Shown: positions 44,401 to 54,309, counted from the stretch's first letter. The stretch: DNA of 64,000 bases from Stentor coeruleus (GCA_001970955.1 MPUH01000073.1:55509-119508), one strand, 5' to 3'. A program made the numbers and translations. Notes: generated by a model not told the origin, from the letters alone.

Positions 44401-45554
44401 TTTTCCAAATAATCATTAAACATTTCAAAAGTTTTATTTATTGTTTCTAATTTCGGATTTAAAAGTTTTTCTCTAATAGCAAGTTCAAAATATGTAATAT
44501 TTTCACTTATAATAGCCTGATTATTTTTAATCTTAATAATTCTATAATTAATTGCCAGATACCATAGTGTTATTAACATAGGGAATAAAATCAAAAGTCC
44601 AAGCAAACAAAATACCGTACTATCAATATAATACCCAATTATGTTAAAAAAACAAGATAAAACAACAAAAACATGAATTGAACTGTGGATAAAATTTGCT
44701 TTTTTATTGTAAAAAGGTAAGTAATAATAATACATTCCTGCTGATGTTGAGTGGATAATAATAAGTAAACCACGGTAAATTAGAGGATTATTTGAAGATA
44801 TAAAACAGTAAATAAGAATACTAATACAGTTTGCAAGAAATGAAACTTTACTTGCTATACTTGAGCTTTTAGCATGAAGAGAGAAGGTTGAAGTTGCATG
44901 TTTACAGTCATAGGTGAAGGCTGTATTGCAATACCCAACAAATATAAGGGCAGCTATCGATAAAAAACTCATGCAAATACCTAAATTACCTTGATCAAAA
45001 GGGGCGATTTCATTATATTCACTTGGTGTAGTACTTTGCCAAGATGATTTAAATGTCATTACCATTATCAAACAAAGTGAGTTTTTCCCTATACCAGCTA
45101 TAATTAGAAGTTTACCTGTTATATATATTAATTTCCCTTGTGTTATTTTCATTAAAGCACTTAACACAAATAGTATAATCAACATAAAAATCAAGCAAAA
45201 ATAAAATGAATAAGTCCCATAAATGCAATTCTGAATAAAATCCGCTTTTACACATAAAACATCTAATCTTGAATATTCAAAGATTTCCCAAAGAGTTTTA
45301 TAATCATTCCAACCTTTTATGCTAAGGTTGTTTGTCCAGATTATCGATGCAACTTGGATAAGAACAATAAAGTTTTGAAAGTAAAAAAAAATTATATTGA
45401 ACGATGAAGGATTTTCAGAAAAGTTATAATGGTATAATGAAGCAAGTAGACTAAAGGTTGATTTTTTCCACTTATGAAGTTTGAAATTTAAAGCTAGTAG
45501 GGAACTTTTGATCTCTTGTTGGTCGTTTGATACTTTCTCTATGTAATTATTCAT
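41427..45554 (-). CDS. large multi-pass membrane protein with central PAS-like domain (TmcB-like), copy B
   Basis: Seen: 1,375 aa uninterrupted from ATG 45554 to TAA 41427, colinear with copy A throughout (shared blocks include NFIVLIQVASIIWTNNLSI, ENPMILVENTGKIIYSN, YDINEDVLFLEFNAFGKASK, YYLISNYYFYDNFQ). At the place of copy A's intron it has GTAATTTTTATTCAG (43014-43028), which fits the intron consensus, including A at position 10, but contains no stop. If spliced as in copy A the product is 1,370 aa. The C-terminal third has an extra few residues (YRHIVDFTIFNI) relative to A. Function as for copy A. Confidence 0.72.
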   Translation of the reverse strand: MNNYIEKVSNDQQEIKSSLLALNFKLHKWKKSTFSLLASLYHYNFSENPSSFNIIFFYFQNFIVLIQVASIIWTNNLSIKGWNDYKTLWEIFEYSRLDVLCVKADFIQNCIYGTYSFYFCLIFMLIILFVLSALMKITQGKLIYITGKLLIIAGIGKNSLCLIMVMTFKSSWQSTTPSEYNEIAPFDQGNLGICMSFLSIAALIFVGYCNTAFTYDCKHATSTFSLHAKSSSIASKVSFLANCISILIYCFISSNNPLIYRGLLIIIHSTSAGMYYYYLPFYNKKANFIHSSIHVFVVLSCFFNIIGYYIDSTVFCLLGLLILFPMLITLWYLAINYRIIKIKNNQAIISENITYFELAIREKLLNPKLETINKTFEMFNDYLENYGENKPKIIAVWFASFYFYTCKNEKLAIIKLNSKSISKGSFEEEFQEYILRKEIMKTLSQSQEYVLLTKLRKFEKLRKLDKKTLISAFTFLKNIVLKGPIQSNLEDLMKTFKKNLKKLMLLNTKLSMQYQDSIMILNFFANFVDYILGDQEKAFYLNSRKNNLNKYQNFKDGKQNLVFSEENPMILVENTGKIIYSNIHIKNLIKSSNDYFSELYINSLFPESLHFFSHEQLKSFENKTLDSTIYLDANIGLIDSKGYWIEASVVALLVSLSHPVYMFIFRPLNIQNHSIIVDKKGIILERTEGVDEFIGDNMDVRGFGIENILNISLDDLKKLKNIESYTKNSVIYATYNKIKVNNTSMRIVILYKNEGSYKESIYEINVKFDKSVEYKQKAKKNSRLENNNPSGNNEETLLFDTKLENDKSSSFSDFTVPMKKINVLSNQCRRSIKFLKITLIISVIFIQIIIVILSNIAFLIFAKFTIEEELSQKSLEILGETLYLITSLGDISSMIQSFIPVNQEAIPPSMIFFNHSLSQIKNLTHYYEHNTNTWSYCFDSNIFFSSIIPISSVKNNTYSYSYMTMYNFLLETIKKSEHFTKEITAKTYDINEDVLFLEFNAFGKASKYINNQLNTIVVCEKHNIKKLVETKKILIGFGIGILAICSIILLPFILYTQRKMNLMWNQVKKAAIEDSITFKKLCVERLESTHNSLNYTIGITTQNQKDRVVYFSYQYKYLWRLFLLAILGSCYYLISNYYFYDNFQFILDKKPEFIYNLIMARTRIPTLNFLIKNYDLNQLNLDPQFMSPNFAPLSTDYTSILLEVSDELARNLKIIIQPEFEKLRSDSFYKTLFRQVQNCTGIMRTGIYAGVLNTIIETFYIGYSIDYRHIVDFTIFNIIGNYYANIVKIGNEIEDNLVEAQKWIKTIVFIYLDMYLMFAVVFSGILLIIYAVVYYPFLYAQEKNVSTLEYVASIFISSNTSNSNKTTSVISRANN

Positions 45555-47516
45555 TTATATTTAATAGGAATATGTAACTTCTTTTCTAAAAAGTTTTATT
45601 TGTATTAAGGGAATAGCGAGTGGATTTATTTAGATAACTTATTTTCTTTTGATTTTTTGAATCATAAAATTTTAGGTATCCTAAAGCTATGCATGCATAA
45701 AGTAAAGCATGCTTCTTATGGTTATCATTTGATTTTGATTCACTTTTTCAGGCTATCATCATTCGATTAAAAATTTAACTATGCCTTAAAAGGTTTAATA
45801 GCTTAAAAATGTAATATTTTAGTATAATTTTGTCTAAAATCAGAAATTTTTTGTAAAAGTTTATTTTTTTATGTTTTTAGAACTCTAATATTCTTCTAAA
45901 GCTTGAATATAATCTTTTCTTATTTTTAACTACAACTCCTATATCTAAATCTAGATAACTATAATAAATTTTCATATTGCTTATCTGAATCAAACTTAGA
46001 TTTTTTTAAAAATGCTATTTTTTTTATTACTTTAAAGCATAAAGCACTTAAAAAGTACTTCCAAGAAATACTAAAGGTTTTATTCAAGTTTTTATCTATA
46101 TTTTTTAAGATTTTATTAATTTAACTTTTTTTGTTTTTTAGTTATTATGAAATTATTTTTAATCTTTTAGATTTTTATTAAATTATTTCTAGGATGTTTA
46201 AGAAATTATAGATTATAAGCTATGATTATTTTTTTTGAGATTTTTTAAGTTCTTATATCCTTTACCTACTATAAATGCATAGGTGCAAAAGTACAAAAAA
46301 ATGTTATTAATTTTTAATATAACTCTATTAAACTGATAAACTAGAACAATTTCATGCTTGAAGGCTTAAATAACACGAGCTTTAAAGTTTTCTTTAAATG
46401 CAATTATCACTCAACCTAAGAAAATATTTGCAACTAAAAAAAGAGTCTTATAATTAATCTATTGCACAATAATAAATTATGTATAAAATTTAAGCAATTT
46501 AATAATAATAAAAAAAAGTATTTAAGATCTTAACGGCTAATCTATTTAGAAAGGATACTTAAAATCGCTTCTATGCTTCCTTGAATTATGCTATTTTATT
46601 ATTAACATTTAGATTAAGTTAATTTATCATTTTTTATAGCTTTTATTTTAATTCCAAATGAATAATACCATAAATCTCCATAATCTATTCTATATGAGGA
46701 AATCGCACCTCCAATCCAAATCGTTTAAATAAAAATAATTAAAAAGCTAGTCATTTTGAAGATGCACATATACCTAATATACGATATAAAAATATTATTT
46801 TCTTATGAATTTAGCTTTTCTATAATCTATATTTGATCTAAAATTTTTTTCTTTATTTACAAAATAACCAATACAAAATTGAAAATATAAACAATAATGG
46901 ACTTTATATTTTCAAAAATTACTATGCTTTAGAGAAATTTTATTGGAATCTAGAATATGGGATAAAAATTCAATTTTTTAGCCTTACTGACTTAAACCTT
47001 TTATCAATGTAATTATTGAGAGTAAGATAAAATGAAAATCTTTATGATTCAAATGCTAATAGAGTTTGTATGATTTATTTTTTTAAAAAAAATCAGACAT
47101 CTTAGTTCGTAAATAATAATTTTTTGATTGCGAAGTTCACAAAGTAAATAATTTCAAAGAAGTTAACTTAAAAATTCAAACCAAAAAATACTTATTTTTA
47201 CCATAAACTTTATTTACATTAACCTGCTAATACTTTACTTAATCTTTCAAGAAAATTACATCAATTTCTTATATCTACAACCATACAAATTTATCTTCTA
47301 CACACAATCACTGATCATACTACCTTTCCAAAGCCTTCAAAATAATATTCTAGCAAAAAAATTGCCTGAATTTCTAAAAAAGCAAAAATAAAAAAATCCA
47401 TAAAACTGAATCCATTTCTCTCAAAAAACCAAAACAAATCTCATCAAAACCTTTATTATTAATACTTATCCCATTATCACATAAATCCATATATCAACTA
47501 AATATATAAAAGTAAA
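45555..47516. other. long AT-rich intergenic stretch with a weak minus-strand coding trace
   Basis: About 2 kb between divergent genes. On the minus strand at about 45925-46010 a short frame (KSKFDSDKQYENLL, then LSRFRYRSCS) reads like protein but has TAA/TAG codons. No other frame, repeat or RNA was recognised. Confidence 0.4.
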
Positions 47517-48143
47517 TTGGCCACTTATAATCGTATACCAGGCCGTAGGCCTAAACAAGTTATCTACACAGGGATATGGAAGAATCTAGACCTAGTCGCT
47601 GAATATTCTCTTCCTGGAAACACTAGTTCAGTAATCCGTAAGCTTCTTGAAGAAGGTATAAAACCTAACACTAGAGCATCATATGATTATGAGCATATAT
47701 ACCACGTTCATCTATATAATCTAGATACTTATACATATTGTGTTGTAGTCGAAAGTGGCTATTCAAAAAGATTATCTTTTGAAATGATTGAAGAACTAAG
47801 AAATCTAAGATACCCAAGTACTCAAGACCTTGAAGAATTGTCTAAAAAGTTTAATAGTAATCAATCAGAAGATAAAATAAGTCGTATAAACTTACAAGTA
47901 AGTGAAGTTAATGATGTTGTAATGACTAACATACAAAGAGTATTGAAAAACACTACTAAAATGGAAGTTATTGCAAAAAAAACAGAAGACATGGAAAGCA
48001 AAGCGTTGATGTTTAAAAAAGCTGGAAATGAGTTTTTAAGCCTAGCTCGATGTCAAAATATAAAATGGACAATCATATGTGGACTTTCTGGGCTTATTCT
48101 AGTCGGTGCTTTAGGTTGTGCATTTTATTTCGCGACAGACTAG
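47517..48143 (+). CDS. longin-type R-SNARE (VAMP7-like)
   Basis: Seen: 208 codons to TAG 48143. A longin domain spans residues about 10-110 (VIYTGIWKNLDLVAEYSLPG), a SNARE motif 122-182 (DKISRINLQVSEVNDVVMTNI ending near KKAGNEF) and a C-terminal membrane helix (WTIICGLSGLILVGALGCAF). Family knowledge: longin R-SNAREs drive fusion in endosome/lysosome and secretory routes. Two oddities: there is no in-frame ATG (the frame opens at TTG 47517 after a stop at 47499), and the zero-layer Arg aligns with Asn in QRVLKNTTKMEV. Removing one T at 47517-47518 would give ATG GCC ACT in frame. A near-cognate start is the alternative. Confidence 0.8.
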   Translation: MATYNRIPGRRPKQVIYTGIWKNLDLVAEYSLPGNTSSVIRKLLEEGIKPNTRASYDYEHIYHVHLYNLDTYTYCVVVESGYSKRLSFEMIEELRNLRYPSTQDLEELSKKFNSNQSEDKISRINLQVSEVNDVVMTNIQRVLKNTTKMEVIAKKTEDMESKALMFKKAGNEFLSLARCQNIKWTIICGLSGLILVGALGCAFYFATD

Positions 48144-48224
48144 AATAGAAATTTATTATCAAATACAAACTATTTGTAATAATAAATTGTTTATTTATTA
48201 TAAAGACCTATAAAATGAATTTTC

Positions 48225-49919
48225 TTATAAAAGTTTCATCATAAGCTGTTTAAATTCCTGCAAGTCAATTTCCCCATCTCCATTTGAGTCTATTTCTTTC
48301 AATATCCTCACCCATTCTTTTTCTAATTCTGGATATTGTCCACCAAGAAATTCACGAACTTCTATTATACTTATGCTTCCACTTCTATCAGTATCATATG
48401 CTTTAAATGCAGTTTCAAGCATGTCATTAGTTAAATATTTTCCCCAATCAATAGTCGCTGTAATAAATTCACTATAATCAACCATTCCATTCATATCAAT
48501 ATCACAACGTGATAAGATTTGATTAACATTCACTGAATTACTAAGCGAAATATTTGCAAATCCCATTCTTATCTCATTAATACTCAAATGTCCATCACCA
48601 TTTGTATCAAGAATTATAAAAGCATTTTTAAGCTCTTCAATCTCAGAATTTGTTGTAAGATTACAGGCTATATATGATAATGTAGCTTGTTGAAGCTTGT
48701 ATGTAGTTTTAAAATTAGCTAAAGCTTCTAATGCTGATTTGCTAATATGATTATTTTCTGAGTTACTTCGAGCTTGAGATTGAATCCAAGAATCTTGCCA
48801 TGCTTCTTGTGCTGATGGTCTTTTATTATAATCTTTTGTAAGCATTTTCTGCACTAGATTTTTTGCATCTTTAGAAATCCCAGCCCATTCTTTTCCAGAA
48901 AAATTAAAAACTCCACGCGAGATTTTGGCGAAAATCTCTGATTCAGAACGACCGTTAAAAGGTGGATGCCCACAAAGCATGATATAAAGAATAACTCCAC
49001 AACTCCAAACATCGCATTTAAGATCAAATTCTCCTGCTATAACTTCTGGGGCTACATAATATGCTGTACCTTTACATTTTGAAACCACTCGATCTCCTTC
49101 AATTTTCTGAGCAATACCAAAGTCTATGATTTTAATATATGCCGAATCTTTTTCTACAAACAAAATATTTTCTGGTTTCAAATCTCTATGAGCTATTCCA
49201 TTTTCATGTATGTGTATAAGCCCTGAAAGTATTTGATACATATATTCAGCTGCAGTATTTTCTGAAAAAGTTTTGCAATTCATAATTCTTTCAAAAAGTT
49301 CTCCTCCTTTACATAGTTCTGTAATTATGTTTAATTTAGTTGTATCTTCTATAACTTCAATCATTTTAATGATATTCGCATGATCAAGAGATTTAAGAAT
49401 TTCTGCTTCCCCTTCAATTCCAATCTTTTGTGTGTCAGTAATTGAGTTTTTTGTTACAATTTTTACAGCTCGTTCTAAACCTGTATCTAAATGCACAGCT
49501 CTTCTAACAGTACTAAAACTTCCTTGACCTAGGATTTCATTGATTGAATAAGAGTCTTCAATGATTCCATGAATAGAATGAATAAAAAATTTACGGAAAA
49601 TAGGAGCTATGATATCAGAAACCCTTTGTTTCAATCTTAAGTCTTTGATTGCATCAAGAGTTTCTTGAATATTTTCCCTAACAACTTTTCCTACTGCGTT
49701 ACCCATAGCTAAAGCAGGGTCTTTAAGGTTTTCATTGACAAAATTTTGCATTTGGTTTGCATCGATTGCTGATATTTTATCTTGCATATCTTTACGAGCT
49801 TGGTTAAGTTGTCCAGCGTGATTATTTAATGAGAATATTGCCCCACTTGCCTTTTCTTTGACAGCTTCTTTTATTTGAAGTTCTTCGGATAGTAAGTTTG
49901 TGGCTTGACAACAACCCAT
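48225..49919 (-). CDS. calcium-dependent protein kinase (CDPK) with acylated N-terminus
   Basis: Seen: 564 aa, ATG 49919, TAA. MGCC at the start fits myristoylation plus palmitoylation. Residues 10-120 are a long helical extension. The kinase domain spans about 125-385: GQGSFSTVRRAV, AVKIV, HRDLKPENILF, IDFGIA, GTAYYVAPEV, DVWSCGVILY. Four EF-hands follow with intact loops: DTNGDGHLSINE, DIDMNGMVDYSE, DTDRSGSISIIE, DSNGDGEIDLQE. Family knowledge: CDPKs are Ca2+-activated Ser/Thr kinases of plants, ciliates and apicomplexans; membrane anchoring suits roles in secretion or ciliary responses. No stop-containing intron is present. Confidence 0.93.
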   Translation of the reverse strand: MGCCQATNLLSEELQIKEAVKEKASGAIFSLNNHAGQLNQARKDMQDKISAIDANQMQNFVNENLKDPALAMGNAVGKVVRENIQETLDAIKDLRLKQRVSDIIAPIFRKFFIHSIHGIIEDSYSINEILGQGSFSTVRRAVHLDTGLERAVKIVTKNSITDTQKIGIEGEAEILKSLDHANIIKMIEVIEDTTKLNIITELCKGGELFERIMNCKTFSENTAAEYMYQILSGLIHIHENGIAHRDLKPENILFVEKDSAYIKIIDFGIAQKIEGDRVVSKCKGTAYYVAPEVIAGEFDLKCDVWSCGVILYIMLCGHPPFNGRSESEIFAKISRGVFNFSGKEWAGISKDAKNLVQKMLTKDYNKRPSAQEAWQDSWIQSQARSNSENNHISKSALEALANFKTTYKLQQATLSYIACNLTTNSEIEELKNAFIILDTNGDGHLSINEIRMGFANISLSNSVNVNQILSRCDIDMNGMVDYSEFITATIDWGKYLTNDMLETAFKAYDTDRSGSISIIEVREFLGGQYPELEKEWVRILKEIDSNGDGEIDLQEFKQLMMKLL

Positions 49920-50566
49920 TTAGATATTAATAATCATTTAATTTATTAAGTTTGATTTAATGTGAGAGTAACTAAAAGCTAATAGATTAGTTGGAATCAA
50001 CTTTTAGGATAGGGTGATTAAGAATTTATTATGTTTAATGTTTAAGATGGTTATTGATTTAAGAGAATTGTTTTTATTCGAGTTTTTTTGGTTTTAGTTT
50101 GTTTGGTAAAATTATATGGTTGAATTGGCATCTCCCTTTCTATTTACACATTTATCATTAACTTATAATGATATGATCTTTAAATTTCTCTATTTTTATA
50201 TTATGCAAATATATGATTAATGTTGTTTAACATACAAATAAATTACACCATACAAAATAAATGCACCTTCAAAATTTCACTCTTTTTCTCCTTTATTTCA
50301 ATTTTACCTTTACCAAATAGATTCCGTTCTTCTAAGTTTCTCTAATAATTTTCAAACATCATTAATAATCAAAATCAAACTAATCTCTATCATAATATTT
50401 ATATAACAAAATACCAAAAAAAAAACTTATATTTAAAAGCTTTTCTATGAAAAATCATCCAAGTATTAATAACTTATTAATAAAAAAACTTTAAATCTAT
50501 TCCAAACTAAAATTATAATTTTTAACTTTAAGATATACACAATTTGTTCAGCATTCTTAATTAGCT
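49920..50566. other. intergenic, no gene recognised
   Basis: The part upstream of the CDPK is G/T-rich on the plus strand (promoter side of a minus gene); the remainder is AT-rich. No conserved frame or RNA was seen. Confidence 0.5.
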
Positions 50567-51742
50567 TTATTTGTTCGTTTGCCTGACTTTATTTTTAACA
50601 TTGAAATATACAACATAGCATTTAAGGCATACTGGGACTTCTTTTTTATATTGCAATTTTCTAAAAGCTGTATTATTTCCATGCAAATTTCGTAAATCTG
50701 GGGGTATTTTTCTTAAACAAGGATAAACTAAAGGTGAATAATCGCTTTTTTGAGCTAATTCAATAAGATAAAGTGGAACTAAGCATCTAACCCCATAATC
50801 AAATTTAGGGATTTTTACAAGTTCAAGTTTACAAAACTGACCTCTACATGGTGTTTGATAATAACTATGTGCTATAGGTAGTTTACTCATCGAATTTTCT
50901 AAAGAAGGATGTAAAGTTTTTGATATCTCATCATGCAAATTATAAGAAGATTTCGACAGAACAAGCATTTTTTCATTAGATCTTATTCTTATATGTTTTC
51001 CTCTTATCATCGGTGTACCTTTTATTAAAACTTTTGGGTTTTCTTTATATTTAAAACTAGAACCTCTAAGCAGAGATCCTCCAAGTTTCTGTTCTTTTAT
51101 AAGATTTAAAGATTTTGATAAACTTTGTGATTTATCTGCAACACAATCTTCAAACCCTATAAGCCAAGGATCATGTGAAAAATTATCTGCTAAATACAAA
51201 ACCTTAAGACTAGTAAAATTATACGTGCCGAGGTTTTTTAATTTAGATATAATAATCCCAGTAAGTGCTCTCATACGAAAATGCATTGGGTTTGTAATTT
51301 CCACAAGTATTTCTTTATTATTATCCAAATAACAACATTTATCATCAGATCCACTTCTATAAAAATTCATAAACATCCTTCTATCCATACCCATTTTCTT
51401 ATTAAACAATTGCACAGCTTGTAAAGTATTGGATATGATTTTATTAGGAGTTGGACTTTCCAATATTTCTCTCCTTCCATTAAGATGAATAACATACAAA
51501 GTAGAATCTGGTTGTGAGTGATACAAATGCAACACATTGTCGATGATTTCTGGAATAGTCCAATCACGTAAATTATGTTTACGAAGTTGACCTGCTTCAG
51601 TATTATAAAGCCAGAATAGAGGCCTTAAAGAATTCAAAGGATCAAAAACAATTGTGTCAACAATTCGTATATAAGAAGGAGGCTTACCTTCATCTGCTAG
51701 ACAATCTAAGAGAAAAAGCCAACTGAGTTCAGTATTTTTCAT
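50567..51742 (-). CDS. protein of unknown function, 391 aa
   Basis: Not recognised. ATG 51742 to TAA 50567, uninterrupted. Visible features: LLDCLADEGKPPSYIRIVDT near the start, LRDWTIPEIIDNVLHLYH, KVLYLADNFSHDPWLIGFED mid-protein, a basic Ser-rich stretch (KGTPMIRGKHIRIRSNEKM) and a C-terminal segment with Cys (CRGQFCKLELVKIP, VPVCLKCYVVYFN). The last Cys pairs with CRGQFC as a possible metal site. No membrane segment. It begins 8 bp after the glutaredoxin gene ends, on the same strand. Probably lineage-specific. Confidence 0.65.
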   Translation of the reverse strand: MKNTELSWLFLLDCLADEGKPPSYIRIVDTIVFDPLNSLRPLFWLYNTEAGQLRKHNLRDWTIPEIIDNVLHLYHSQPDSTLYVIHLNGRREILESPTPNKIISNTLQAVQLFNKKMGMDRRMFMNFYRSGSDDKCCYLDNNKEILVEITNPMHFRMRALTGIIISKLKNLGTYNFTSLKVLYLADNFSHDPWLIGFEDCVADKSQSLSKSLNLIKEQKLGGSLLRGSSFKYKENPKVLIKGTPMIRGKHIRIRSNEKMLVLSKSSYNLHDEISKTLHPSLENSMSKLPIAHSYYQTPCRGQFCKLELVKIPKFDYGVRCLVPLYLIELAQKSDYSPLVYPCLRKIPPDLRNLHGNNTAFRKLQYKKEVPVCLKCYVVYFNVKNKVRQTNK

Positions 51743-51750
51743 ATATATTC

Positions 51751-52179
51751 TTAATCTTTACTAACTACACCATGCTTTTCAAAGAGATCTTTTAAGGTCC
51801 CGTTTTTATGCATGTCTGATAAAATATCGCAACCTCCAATAAACTCTTTGTTTAGATACAATTGAGGATAAGTTGGCCAGTCTGAGTATTTTTTGACTTC
51901 TTCACGAATTGTTGGGTTTTCTAATATGTTCACATAGCTGTAGTTTTTTACGTTGTAGTAATTTAATGCTTGAACTGCGTAGTTACTAAAACCACATTGA
52001 GGAGCTTCGGGAGTACCTTTCATGAATAGTAAAACTTTGCTTTTGTTTACTATTTCATCTATGAAACCAATTGGATTGAATACATTTGTTGTGTCAATAT
52101 AAACAAATCCTGATCCACTCTTTTGACTTTCTTCTGAAAATCTTCTTAGAGTCACCTTCCATAAGCTTCTGGCTAGCAT
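51751..52179 (-). CDS. GLRX5: mitochondrial monothiol glutaredoxin (GRX5 type)
   Basis: Seen: 142 aa, ATG 52179, TAA. The N-terminus (MLARSLWKVTLRRFSEES) is a good mitochondrial presequence. The domain has LFMKGTPEAPQCGFS with the single-Cys CGFS site, then DWPTYPQLYLN (cis-Pro loop) and FIGGCDIL for glutathione binding. Family knowledge: GRX5 transfers 2Fe-2S clusters in mitochondrial Fe-S assembly, using CGFS Cys and glutathione. Length and all key residues are typical. No other function is likely. Confidence 0.95.
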   Translation of the reverse strand: MLARSLWKVTLRRFSEESQKSGSGFVYIDTTNVFNPIGFIDEIVNKSKVLLFMKGTPEAPQCGFSNYAVQALNYYNVKNYSYVNILENPTIREEVKKYSDWPTYPQLYLNKEFIGGCDILSDMHKNGTLKDLFEKHGVVSKD

Positions 52180-52407
52180 TTATATTACATTTTTTATCGA
52201 AAATTGACTTAGAAATTTTCGTTTGAAGGCAAATAAATTTTGATTAAAACTTTAAATTTTTAGGAGAAAAAATTAGGAAAGGATAATTTTTTTAAGGTCT
52301 TTAGTTTTGTTGTGGGAATATAATTTTATTGTTAGGAATAGAATAATTAGTTTTATAAAATTATGGATTATCACTAAAATTTATTGGAAAAGCTTTGTTA
52401 ATAAAAA

Positions 52408-53745
52408 ATGTCAAGCCAAGACGAAGAAGAATCTTTATCCGAAGATTTTACCGATGAAGAAAGTGTATCATCAAATGAATCCGTAAATTCAAAACCTCCA
52501 CCTATAGTAAACATGTGGCTTCAAAGAAAAAGACTAAACTACAAAGAAACGAAAAAAGTCCCAGAACTAACAAGAGAAATTCTAGAATGGCCTTACTTAA
52601 GCAGCGAGGACGAACAAGAAAAAAAACTAACAATCCAAGCTGAACTAAACAAAAAAAGCACAAAAGCATCAGAAGCTCTAAAAGAATGGAAAAGAAAAAA
52701 AGAATTATATAAAAAGTACAGGCCACACAAATTCCCTCAAAAATTCCCAGTTTTTAAAGAAGTTATTTCAGTCAAAGAACATGATAGTCCTTATGGGGAT
52801 ATATTACAAGTTATTGTAGAAAAACAAAGACTTAATCAAGAAATTTTTAAAAAAAGCCCAATGTATTTCAAAGAAAACCCATTTTTTATTGATCTTGATG
52901 CGAAGTTTAATACAAACTGGTTTACTATAAGAGAACCTATTTATGAACTAAAAAGATTAGGGGAAATTGCTGAAGCTAGTGAATTTGCTAAAAACCTTAT
53001 TGGGATGGCTAAAAAACGTGTTACTATAAGAGATTTCCAAAAAAAATCCTCAGCTGTTGATTTTGATTTAGCCACAGATTCAGAAAGTGAAGAGGATGAA
53101 GATGATGACGATGAAAAAACTAAAGAAAAGGATAAACCTAAAATAGAAGAAAAACTAAAGCAAGAAGATGAGGAAGTTAAAGATCTTGATGAAAACTTTA
53201 AAAAAATCAAAGATGATAAAAAATCAGTGACTAAAGTTTCTATAGACCAAGATCTTGCTGCTCCACCTGTTCCTGCTATAATTGTAGGAAGTAAAAATGA
53301 AGGTAATCCTGATTCTGATATAGACTTTGATGCAGCATCAAGGCTAGATGAAAAGACAAAAATGAATATATTAAGAAATGCTGCATTATATAGACAAGAA
53401 TATGGACTTAAACGAATAAAAGCTTATTTCTATATGTGGAAAAGGAAAATAGACAAATTAAACGAACTTAATTTAAAGCACTTAAGAGAAAAAGAAGAAA
53501 AAAGGGGGAAAAAAATGATTGAAAAAAGTTTGATTCAGCGTGATACTGTAGTAAAAGCTGTAGCTCGTGACAAAGCGCCATCAAAAGAACTTTATTACCA
53601 AACCAACGCTAAAGAAATCAAACTTGAACATCAGCTTCCAAAAAAACTAAACAAATTCATTAGAAACTGCAACAATATATACAAAATAGTAAAGAAAAAA
53701 TACGATGAAAACGGAGAAGAAATCCCAGAAGAAGATTCTGACTAA
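52408..53745 (+). CDS. acidic/basic low-complexity protein, unknown
   Basis: Not recognised. 445 aa, ATG 52408, TAA. The N-terminal 40 residues are acidic Ser-rich (SSQDEEESLSEDF). Residues 40-240 are a charged conserved-looking region (NMWLQRKRLNYKETKKVPEL, NPFFIDLDAKFNTNWFTIRE, YELKRLGEIAEASEFAKN). Then a Lys/Glu/Asp tract and a basic helical C-terminal part (YRQEYGLKRIKAYFYMWKRK, possibly an IQ-like segment). Highly charged composition suggests a nuclear or cytoskeletal role, which is inference only. Confidence 0.6.
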   Translation: MSSQDEEESLSEDFTDEESVSSNESVNSKPPPIVNMWLQRKRLNYKETKKVPELTREILEWPYLSSEDEQEKKLTIQAELNKKSTKASEALKEWKRKKELYKKYRPHKFPQKFPVFKEVISVKEHDSPYGDILQVIVEKQRLNQEIFKKSPMYFKENPFFIDLDAKFNTNWFTIREPIYELKRLGEIAEASEFAKNLIGMAKKRVTIRDFQKKSSAVDFDLATDSESEEDEDDDDEKTKEKDKPKIEEKLKQEDEEVKDLDENFKKIKDDKKSVTKVSIDQDLAAPPVPAIIVGSKNEGNPDSDIDFDAASRLDEKTKMNILRNAALYRQEYGLKRIKAYFYMWKRKIDKLNELNLKHLREKEEKRGKKMIEKSLIQRDTVVKAVARDKAPSKELYYQTNAKEIKLEHQLPKKLNKFIRNCNNIYKIVKKKYDENGEEIPEEDSD

Positions 53746-53826
53746 GCCATCCTAATCTATAAATCCTGAAAAATTGTCTTTATATTATTTTCTAAAGATA
53801 AAAAATACTTAAAAAATGGTATATAA

Positions 53827-54309
53827 ATGAATTGCTATAGATGTGGCGGCACAGGACATATGGCTCGTAGCTGTGAAAGTACTGATAGTTTATGTTATAA
53901 CTGTCATAAGTCTGGACATCAACAAAAAGACTGCACAGAAGCACCCCATTGTCATAAGTGTGGAAGCACAGAACATATGGCTAGAAATTGTGATAAACCA
54001 GATGAAAAAGGTGACCGTCGTGATCGTATACCTAGAGAAAGATTTGATCGTGATAATAAAGACCGAGACAATCGTACAAAAGATAGTAAATGTTATGAAT
54101 GTAATGAATTCGGTCATATATCAAGAAATTGTCCTCAAGGTAAGAAAAGGGATGCGAAAGATTGTTATAATTGTGGAGAATCTGGACATATTTCAAGAGA
54201 TTGTGATAAAAGAAGAAGAAGGGAGAGGGATGATAGAGGGGAAGAGAAGAAATGTTTTAAGTGCCAAAAGACTGGACATTTTGCAAGAGAATGTACTGCC
54301 AAAGAATAG
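53827..54309 (+). CDS. six-knuckle CCHC nucleic-acid-binding protein (CNBP/GIS2-like)
   Basis: Seen: 160 aa, ATG 53827, TAG. Six CCHC knuckles: CYRCGGTGHMARSC, CYNCHKSGHQQKDC, CHKCGSTEHMARNC, CYECNEFGHISRNC, CYNCGESGHISRDC, CFKCQKTGHFAREC. A basic-acidic Asp/Arg linker separates knuckles 3 and 4. Family knowledge: CNBP, GIS2 and related universal minicircle sequence binding proteins bind single-stranded G-rich DNA or RNA and affect translation. Length is typical (150-180 aa). Binding target here is not deducible. Confidence 0.92.
   Translation: MNCYRCGGTGHMARSCESTDSLCYNCHKSGHQQKDCTEAPHCHKCGSTEHMARNCDKPDEKGDRRDRIPRERFDRDNKDRDNRTKDSKCYECNEFGHISRNCPQGKKRDAKDCYNCGESGHISRDCDKRRRRERDDRGEEKKCFKCQKTGHFARECTAKE

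Noticed and set aside
52408-53745. SF3B2/CUS1 splicing factor
   Set aside because: Charged composition suggested it, but the conserved PSP/DUF382 core is absent. Left as unknown.
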